DNA of 64,000 nt from Marthasterias glacialis (lineage: Eukaryota; Echinodermata; Asteroidea; Forcipulatida; Asteriidae), in the NCBI GenBank assembly GCA_911728455.2, contig OU452219.1:16830397-16894396 (forward strand). Reading direction: 5' to 3'. Both the position numbers and the translations under genes were made by a program. A model generated the notes under the pieces. The model was not told where the DNA came from. It saw only the letters and a program-made list of their open reading frames with translations, and did no database searches. Below, in pieces: positions 55,900 through 64,000 of the stretch. Position 1 is the stretch's first letter. Every line of letters begins with the position of its first letter.

Positions 55900-58800
55900 A
55901 TGAAGATGGAAAGGGTAACTTTGTTGGCCTTTGCGGCCGTCTGTGTTATGTTTGCCGACGCAAAAGTGATAACAGTAACTGATGAAAACTGGGGGACTAT
56001 AAATGAGGGAGAATGGATGCTAAAATTGTAAGTTTTATTAAGTCACAATGAATGTCAGGCTTAGACATGTTATTGTTATGTAGACCCGTTACTGCGTTAG
56101 ACCCTGTAACTCACTGGGGCGCTGTATTCCTTTTTTGAAATTTTGACTTGGACGGTCGTACTAGCGCCCCAGGGAGATATTTAAGTGAATTTAGCCCTAT
56201 CCTTGCCAAATACAACAAAATGCACTAAATGGTATAAGTTGTTGTAGTTTGTTGCATTCAGCAGTCATCTCTAAGTCTAATCCCATAAATATTATTGCAC
56301 TGTGCCACAGTGCTGCCAACAGCAAGGTTCCACTTGCATTGGCCTTGACATGTCTATGTGCAGACTTCAATGCATATTGGTGCATTTAGTGGAGTAAATG
56401 CCCAATGCTTACTCCTAGAACTATGAGGTTCGTTCCGCTATCGTCTCCACGAGCCTCATAGAGTGATATGTACAAAATCCTATTCGAAACTTTCTGCCCT
56501 TCACGTTTACATGGCTACAGTTCTTTTTTGAAATCAGATCTCGCCAAAACTAGGCTCTATGTGTTCTTTCAACTCTGATCAAGCGTTGCACTGGTCCAGA
56601 AAATCCACTCCGCAAACTAAAAGTTGTTAAAAAGTGATAAATTCTCACCGTAATTTAGATCCCATTCAAACAGTATTGCAACAAATATGGCGACCGGAGT
56701 TGCAAAATTAACTGGTATGCTGCTATGCCGTGCGCTGGTCCTATGGGCTGGTTCCGCGTACCAGTTAATTTCAAAATTTGTAAATTAACTGGTACGCGGA
56801 ACCAGCCCATAGGACCAGCGCACCGCATAGCAGCATACCAGTTAATTTTGCAACTCCGGTCGCCATATTTGTTGCAATACTGTTTGAATGGGATCTAAAT
56901 TACGGTGAGAATTTATCAATTTTTAACAACTTTTAGTTTGCGGAGTGGATTTTCTGGACCAGTGCAACGCTCGATCAGAGTTGAAAGAACACATAGAGCC
57001 TAGTTTTGGCGAGATCTGATTTCAAAAAAGAACTGTAGCCATGTAAACGTGAAGGGCAGAAAGTTTCGAATAGGATTTTGTACATATCACTCTATGAGGC
57101 TCGTGGAGACGATAGCGGAACGAACCTCAATAGTTCTAGGAGTACCCAATGCTAAGGCTGGTGTAAACCAGTTCACTTCACAATGTAACAGAATCTTCTG
57201 CTGCATTTTGCTGCGTTTAGCACGGTTTTCATTTCAATTGTGTTGCATTTTGATGCATTTAGCAGGGTGCCTAGAGTAGAAGACACATGATGGGGGGTTA
57301 GGGTTAATATGAATGTACGTGTGATACCCTGTTCCAAAAACAGCAAAAATTTCGACAAATACTCAACATAATTGCTGGAAAATCGCCTACTGACTTGCAT
57401 TAATTAAAATTGTAGTATTGCGCAGTCAGTAACGCAGGATACCAGCTGTCGAGTGTCAATGACCCCCCACAATGGCTACAAAGAGGGAGCGTGATTTTCA
57501 ACCCTACACAGCTGGTATCTTGCGTTGACTGCACAAAACAACAAGCAAGTCGGGGCATCAGCGAACACATAATCCTCGTCATGCTCGTAGCGTTAATACA
57601 ACTTTTTACTAAAAACCTTGCACTTTACAGCATGTCACTGTTTAGGCCTGACGTTTGCAGTTGCGTCTTCAACGACAAAACACGCGCAAACACTATGCGG
57701 ATAGCCTGTTCACTGATGCCCTGAGTTACATATTGTTTTACGCAGTCAACGCAGGATACCAGCTGATTATTTGTCTTTGATTTATTTTGGAGCAATTTTT
57801 TGTCACTCTCTGTTTGAATATTTTGAAATTTGTACACAGGTTCCAAGTTTTGATGGGGACTCCACTGGGACCCTACATTACGCCTGATCATGTCCAAATG
57901 AATATTTGGACCTGATCTGGCATATGTAGGGTCCGAGAAGGCGTTGTTGGGTCCAGTAATTCGGACATCAACCCCAATTTCATGGCACTGCTTACCAAAA
58001 GATTGTACTCTTACTGCGCCCTGCAAAGCGTGTTCTTCTATCGGTCATGGCAGGGTGTAAGCACAGAATTCCACAATAAGCAGCCCCATGAAATTGGGCC
58101 CAGGAGGAGAGGAAACTGCATAGCTAGCTGAAGTGGCAGTTTTCAGTTTTTTTTTCTATTTCATACAATAACAACATAACAATCACATCCCTGATATAAC
58201 CTATAAACTAGAGGTTGAAATCCTCTTGCTCTGCCAAAAATCAATGATGCATTACACGGTTACACCTTTAGTCTAACATAATTTTTAAAGCAACATTTTG
58301 TATCAACCAATCCAAATTGAATAGTTAATGTGTGATTCATTGATTAATTACTCACTACGTGTTGTTACACAGCTATGCCCCATGGTGTCCAGCTTGCAAG
58401 GCCATAGCTCCAGTGTGGACAAGCTTCTCAGCTGAGAGTAGAAACCTCAAGATCCAAGTGGGTGAGGTAGATGTGAGCTCTTCACCGGGACTCAGCGGCC
58501 GATTCATGGTCACCTCATTGCCGACCTTTTATCAGTGAGTACATTACACTAGGGTGCCTTGCACAAGAAGTTCAATGAAGGCCAGTATAGTGTGCAGTTG
58601 GGTTGTATTCTGGTCATAACTCTGGTCGAACTGGGATTTTATACAAATATAAGGACCACCCTAGACAAATTGGAGCTGGTTAGGAACACAAGTAACCTTT
58701 GATTATGTTTGTTCTGTTTCTGTTAGCCTAGAAATCCATTTCTTGTCCTAGTCTTTAACCAGTTGGCGCTGGATGACCTGTTTACACGCAATTCCCGCTT

Positions 58801-61740
58801 AATGCATTCAGGTGTTTGCTTACATAAGAGGTAATGTTTTTGTGTAGATTTAGGACAGCGCTTGACCAGAATACAGCGTCAAAGAATCTAGTTAGAGAAA
58901 TGTAGCCCCTGGGGCCATATTTGAGAGCCCTTCATCAAAGCTCAAGCTCATTTTGGCATTTACTTGCTATTGAAAGCAAACAATTATCAAGTCTATTTGT
59001 GTTTCCTGCAGTGTTCGCAATGGTGAGTTTAGAGTTTACACCGGATCCCGTGGTATGGATGACTTTGTGAGTTACATTGAGGATGAGAGATACACTGAGC
59101 TTGAACCAGTATCCTCCTGGAAGGCACCAAACTCCATTTTGTAAGTCTTCAGTTGAAACGATCACTGTTATCATGTACCATAACACCACCATTTCGAGAT
59201 TTTCTTCTTTTAGTTTTTAATAGTAATAGTAATATAGACTTATATGGCGAACTTATCCGGAAACCCAGTCAAGGCCCCTACACAAAACAAGAAGTTTGTA
59301 TACAAAATTCAAGATCAAGTGTAAAATTGTACTGACTAGCGAAGCAAATGGGATTTCAGTTCCTTCTTGAAGATGTTCAAAGATGTGGTTTGACGTACAT
59401 GTAGTGAGGCAGGGAGTTTGTTCCAAATGGAAAGTGCAGCCTTGACAAAGGCGCAGTATTAGTATTCAGTGTACACACAACGTTGTCAGTCCAAATATTT
59501 TGCTAATGCAAAACTGCTGCACAAAGAAAATCGTTTCATGTGCCGTACTTTTTCAAAATGGGCTCACTGGGAAGTCTTGTTGAGCTGTATAAATGAGTAC
59601 AAGTATATGAATATTCAAAGTGTTTGTTGGAATCACACACAAAAAATAATAATTTGTCTCTAATTACAGGATGTCTCTTGTGTCACTCATCTTTAAATTG
59701 TCCATGCAAGTCAGGGTGAGTTAATCTTTACTTCTGGTAACTAAACATAGGCCTGATACTTCACGGAGGCACTTGCCTCCGTTACCCCTGGTCATTGCCT
59801 TGGTGCCCTTGAAATTTTCCAATAGAAGTTTACAATTTCTTCATAGAGGTGTCCTGTATCAAGAAGAAAATGCCTTGGTGCCCTTGCCCTTTCAAGAACA
59901 AAGCAATCAGGCCTGTAATCATGTAGGAATTTCTTTTAAAAATATTACATTAACATTATTTTCAGCGAAGTGTTTTGATAAAAAAATGTGTGAAACATTT
60001 TTGTTAGTGAAAAATTATTTGTTTATTTATCCCTATTACCCGGCTAAGTGGCCAGGCAATATTTAACCCTAACTCCGTTGAGCGATTTACTAGGATCCGT
60101 ACTCACTCTAACAAAATATAACACCATATGGCAACTCATCATCCAGACTGTTGGACTTTGATTATGGTGGTATACCTGATCCCATGTAAAGCATGATCAG
60201 TTTAATAGTGCAGTCCTCAATCCAGCACCATTTAGTAACTCAACACCCAAACTGTTGGACTTTGATTATGGTGGTATGCCTGATCCCATGTAAAGCATAA
60301 TCAGTTTATTACTGTAGTCCTCAATCCAACACCATTCAGTAACTCAACACCCAATCTTTTGGACTTTGATTATGGTGGTATGCCTGATCCCATGTAAAGC
60401 GTAATCAGTTTATTACTGTAGTCCTCAATCCAACACCATTCAGTAACTCAACACCCAAACTGTTGGACTTTGATTATGGTGGTATACCTGGTCCCATGTA
60501 AAGCATAATCAGTTTATTACTGTAGTTTTCAATCCAACACCATTCAGTAACTCAACACCCAAACTGTTGGACTTTGATTATGGTGGTATGCCTGATCCCA
60601 TGTAAAGCATAATCAGTTTATTACTGTAGTCCTCAATCCAACACCATTCAGTAACTCAACACCCAAACTGTTGGACTTTGATTATGGTGGTATGCCTAAT
60701 CCCATGTAATTAATTAAATCAATCCAAAATGGTTTCTTTTTTTCTTTTTTTTCCCTTTGAATTTGCAGAATTTTCATTTGACAATGACGACCGACTATGG
60801 TTTCCCTGCATGGAGCGTGTATGTTTTCTTTGCCGTCTGCACAGTGATGATGGGTCTAACTCTTGGAATGGTAAGAGAGGCAAGCAGTCGGTTTGATATG
60901 ACACCCAAGTAGATCCTTGTCTTTTGATTGGAGGATTGTTAGTCACACAGCATTCAATATTCAAACCATTACATGGCCTGCGTCATTAAGCGTGCATTTT
61001 GGTACTATTCAGTGTGCCTTTTGGTCCCATTCCTTTTTTCACTATTGCACGCTGGACCACACCACGCATGTGCATGCGTTACACACAGCAGTACAAAACG
61101 CCCTCAAAGCGGATGCCAGAATACAGTCTCATACATTTTTGGTGATTTCTTTCTCCAAATTACAAAGATCCACTTAGATGTTATATAAAACAAAAAAAAG
61201 AATGTTTTGCATTTGTGCAGTGGTGAGACTATTTTCACAAGATAGAACGTTCCATTCAACAAGGCGAATTGTAAAAGGAGGAACACTGTTGAACCGACTG
61301 CACACTGATATCTGACTGACTGGGACACTTCTAATAATGGACGTGTGCTTCAGAGCTACACTTGTAGAGCATCTTTGACATTATAATTGCACAGATATCA
61401 ATGGGAGAACAAGATGGCTGCAGTCTGACTCTTATAGGAATATAACTTCCAGTTTCACATTCATGGTTTGTGTATATTATCACTTCTCTCATGCCAGGTC
61501 TTTGTCTTCATCACTGATTGCCTTTGCCCAACGAGGCATCCAACAAGACCTCTAGAAACAAGGAGCGATGAACCAGAGGCTGCCCCCAAGACAAAGGAGG
61601 AGGAAGAGGAGGAGGAGGAGGAGGAAGGGAAAGCAGGGGAGGAGCCTACACCTCCTGCAGATGCTGCAGCGGATGAAGGAGGCGATACCTCTCTCAGAAA
61701 ACGGAAAACAGACGCGGAATCCTCCGAGGTGAAAGACTGA
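55900..61740 (+). CDS. TMX1: TMX1, thioredoxin-related transmembrane protein 1 (copy B)
   Basis: Six exons, 55900-56027, 58373-58534, 59012-59140, 59670-59715, 60769-60870 and 61498-61740, give 269 residues. Splice sites, phases, signal peptide, CPAC active site, membrane span and acidic tail are as in copy A. Differences seen: GTINEGEW against GTIIEGEW, QVGEVD against QAGEVD, VRNGEF against VHNGEF, ESSEVKD against ESFEVKD, and two fewer glutamates in the poly-Glu tail. No disruption is seen, so both copies look able to encode a working ER oxidoreductase. The gene is much shorter than copy A because it lacks the transposon in intron 1, and probably represents the ancestral layout. Confidence 0.92.
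56410..57144. mobile_element. Foldback element 2: 735-bp near-perfect palindrome
   Basis: The ends TACTCCTAGAACTATGAGG and their complement begin inverted arms of about 360 bp around a loop of about 10 bp near 56,777 (CAAAATTTGT). A 9-bp duplication, CCCAATGCT, flanks it (56,401-56,409 and 57,145-57,153); unit A has a single CCCAATGCT at 6,741-6,749. The sequence is unrelated to foldback 1, but the architecture and duplication length are the same, suggesting a Mutator-like origin. Confidence 0.9.
57506..57765. mobile_element. Hairpin MITE-like element in TMX1 intron 1 (copy B)
   Basis: Counterpart of 8,041-8,300 with the same inverted arms; the short palindrome at 8,401-8,469 is also present just downstream. 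Confidence 0.6.
60121..60708. repeat. 104-bp minisatellite, 6 copies (TMX1 intron 4, copy B)
   Basis: TTGGACTTTGATTATGG recurs every 104 bp from 60,151 to 60,671. The first four units match the first four of copy A, so the size difference lies in the interior of the array. Confidence 0.95.
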
Positions 61741-62211
61741 ACTTGAATTGATTTGTAACTCAGCGTTGTGGATCTCCTCTGAACAATTTTTCAGCCTATC
61801 AGTGACAAATTAATGCCATTTTGGATTAAATGTGACTATGGCCTGGTGACTGGTGTTAGATTTTCGATGGTGCAGTGCAATAGCCACATTATCAGTTTGT
61901 CTCTGGATTGTGTTCACGATGTTGATCCATTTTTCATAGCGGATGAACCTTTTTAGTACCCAGCCGTTTGCCTTGAATCTTCAGTGAGGGTAAAAAGGGA
62001 ACTTTTCTATCATGACTAACTTACTGATTCCTCATGGTTTTGCTCATTTCTATATGCCCTCTGTTGTTGGTTTGTTTTGTCTCTGTCCACAGGCTGATTA
62101 CTACAAGCTTCGGCCTCCATACTGTTCCCATCCTTTTTAGTGTATTCTGTTCATTATAACTTTGTACATATTGTACATGTATACTGGTTCAATATGTTAT
62201 GCAAGTATGGA

Positions 62212-62217
62212 AATAAA
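62212..62217 (+). terminator. TMX1 polyadenylation signal (copy B)
   Basis: AATAAA in the position equivalent to 14,523-14,528. Confidence 0.5.
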
Positions 62218-62421
62218 TGGTACTGAAACAGAAACTGAACTGACACCCAAACTTTACAAACCAAACCACAGCTTGATTTACTTGGGGCGTTTTTTGGGTG
62301 ACCCTGACCAGAAAAAAAGTTCGGCGAGTTTGGCTCCCATGATGTTCTTGTTTTTCTACAAAAAAGGATTAAGTATGCAGAATTTAACTAAAAAATAACG
62401 CATACATTTTTGTCCTGTCAG

Positions 62422-63958
62422 GAGTGACCCATAATATTCAAAGTCTGTCGTCCAATCTCCAGCAGTATTATAAAGATGTTACCAAGGCGATCTTTGATTC
62501 AGATGACCATCAGATGGAGGTAAAGTCATTGGAACATCTTTAGAAGAAATTGATCAAATTTCCTTTGTGGAGTGTCGTTCCTGAGCGGTCTGGTCCAACG
62601 TATTCAAGCTCTGTAATTCACAGAGTGTAGGTTGGAGTCCCGGCCTGGCTGGTCACGATGCTTGTGTCCTTGAGCAAGACACTTCACCATAATTGCTTTG
62701 TCCTTCGGATGGGACATAAGAACTAGGATAGGTAGTGCATGTAAAAGAACCCAGAACAATTATCATAGAAGAGTAGGGGGTTTACCTCGGTGTTGCTGGT
62801 TCATTGCAAGCATCCTTATCAATAGGTTTCCTCAGGCTTCCAAGTTACAGTGATTTAGTTCGCTTTTGAGGCATCCTTGGTTTCAATACCAGAAATTTAT
62901 AATTATCATAAATGATAATAAGCTTTGAATGAATGGAGCTATGAAGCAAGAAATCATAGTTTTGGATGAACTAGGGTGTAATTTAATCCAAGATCTGATC
63001 TTTTATACTTCTACAGATGTTGTTGTGTTTGCTCTTACCATTGTAGATTACTCTCATTGATCTGAAGAAGAACACCAAGATATCTGGTCTGCTGCCGTAC
63101 TTGGTCAACCTTGCATCTTGTGGTATTAAGATGGTTAGTCATGACTTGAGCCAGTTGACACGCCTTCTGAACCTTGTGGATGCCCTTATTCATAACCAGT
63201 CCCTGTACCTTGGACCATATGTGAGTACTCCATTAGTCTCTCGGTTCATATCGGTGACAAATTATACATGCATCGTCCAATTGTTCACATTTCACTCTGA
63301 CTTACTTCCAATGAGCCGAAATACAAAGAGCCGAAAAACACAATAGCGTCTGCATAATGGTTAAAAATGGGCGAAATGTTCAAGACCACGTTCCTCTTTG
63401 TGTGGGTGAAACAAGGCTTTACACGGTGTGTGCGTGTCCTGTGTATGCTAAGTAGTGGAATGTCGGGTGACCTTTGTTCTAGTATTCAGATTTCTACACA
63501 GTGGCAAGTTTAAACTTGTGCTGGATTGGACAATATTTTGGGGTATATATGTCAACTGGCAGCAACTGGTTAATTAATGGTGAAGAAGAATAACACTGAT
63601 TGCCTTTGATGGGGTTTATGCACTGCTGGATAAATCTTTAAAGTTTGAATCTAAAGATCACATCAATTACATTTTTATTTTTATGTAAACTTTTCATGGA
63701 ACAGTTTAGTTTGATGAGAAATAAATTCTGTGTTTCAAGTTCTGATAAGCATTGTGTGTGGTAAAATGTGTTTGATTACTGACAACTTTCTCAGTTCTTA
63801 CCAGTTTGTTTCTGTGTTTGTGTGAATTAAAAGCTGGTGCATCTGATATCGACAGTAATGTACTGCATTCTAGAACCACTGGCTGTCTCCATCAATCCGC
63901 TGAATGACCACTGGGCTCTGAGAGACTACGCCGCGCGATTACTCTCTCAAATCCTCAG
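62422..63958 (+). CDS. TAF6L: TAF6L, HEAT-domain exons, partial (copy B)
   Basis: Three exons are visible, 62422-62519, 63047-63220 and 63834-63958, equivalent to the first three of copy A; the gene runs past the window end. The translation is uninterrupted and nearly identical to copy A (SGLLPYLVNLASCGIKM, SINPLNDHWALRDYAA). The first visible exon needs two nucleotides from a preceding codon, so it is not a start exon. Upstream there is only the TMX1 3' UTR, and no histone-fold exon was recognised in the 40 kb before it. The exon carrying the copy A stop lies beyond the window, so its state here is unknown. Confidence 0.82.
62575..62925 (+). mobile_element. SINE-like repeat (copy B)
   Basis: Counterpart of 14,885-15,235, essentially identical. 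Confidence 0.5.
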
Positions 63959-64000
63959 GTATTTATACATTTATCACGTCATCTTATATCTTGAAGATAT

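Larger units (their letters stand above)
55705..64000. repeat. Segmental duplication, unit B (TMX1-TAF6L)
   Basis: It matches unit A from base 1. Unlike A it lacks the 6-kb transposon and foldback 1, has its own foldback element at 56,410-57,144, six instead of 16 minisatellite copies, and no 720-bp block in TMX1 intron 5. It continues past the window end. Confidence 0.93.

Overview
The window is eukaryotic nuclear DNA: protein-coding genes are split into short exons by GT-AG introns, the sequence is AT-rich, and it is packed with SINE-like, MITE-like, LINE and DIRS-type debris. The recognisable genes are animal ones: TMX1 (an ER thioredoxin-like membrane protein) and TAF6L (a SAGA/PCAF-complex TAF6 paralogue). 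Repeat content and gene structure suggest a marine invertebrate, perhaps an echinoderm or another invertebrate deuterostome. The species is an inference and is not proven by the sequence.

Layout. A TMX1-TAF6L gene pair, both on the + strand, occurs twice: unit A from 1 to about 22,650 and unit B from 55,705 to the window end. Position n at the start of unit A equals n+55,704 in unit B. TMX1 is complete in both units (six exons, 271 and 269 residues). TAF6L is present only from its HEAT-repeat half onward. In unit A it reaches its stop at 20,129 but has an in-frame TAA at 18,884-18,886; in unit B it runs intact off the window end. A deleted middle unit survives at 25,304-27,800 as TMX1-upstream DNA fused directly to the last TAF6L exon and its 3' flank. 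The two main copies differ by large insertions. Unit A carries a 6.03-kb two-gene DNA transposon in TMX1 intron 1 (374-6,407), for which unit B is the empty site. Each unit also carries a different long palindromic foldback element with a 9-bp target duplication, at sites only 7 bp apart in the ancestral sequence (6,766-7,695 and 56,410-57,144). A 104-bp tandem repeat has 16 copies in A and 6 in B.

Between the units lies a small three-exon gene for a single-domain L-asparaginase-like protein (23,152-25,222). It is followed by the fossil unit, then a possible new transcription unit with repeated exon-like modules (28.5-33.9 kb). Next come minisatellites, tRNA-like SINE heads, MITEs and a 1.5-kb ATTATC-type repeat (37.3-38.7 kb). 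After that is an AT-rich stretch without genes (38.7-41.4 kb), a 20-bp tandem repeat (41.8-42.0 kb), and a tandem set of repeats with an exon-like core (43.1-45.5 kb). A decayed LINE (46.4-48.1 kb) and a decayed DIRS-type retroelement (48.3-51.5 kb), both on the - strand, precede the flank of unit B.

TMX1 (membrane-bound ER redox enzyme) and TAF6L (nuclear coactivator subunit) have no known joint function, so their linkage looks positional. Nothing prokaryotic (operons, CRISPR, riboswitches) was seen.
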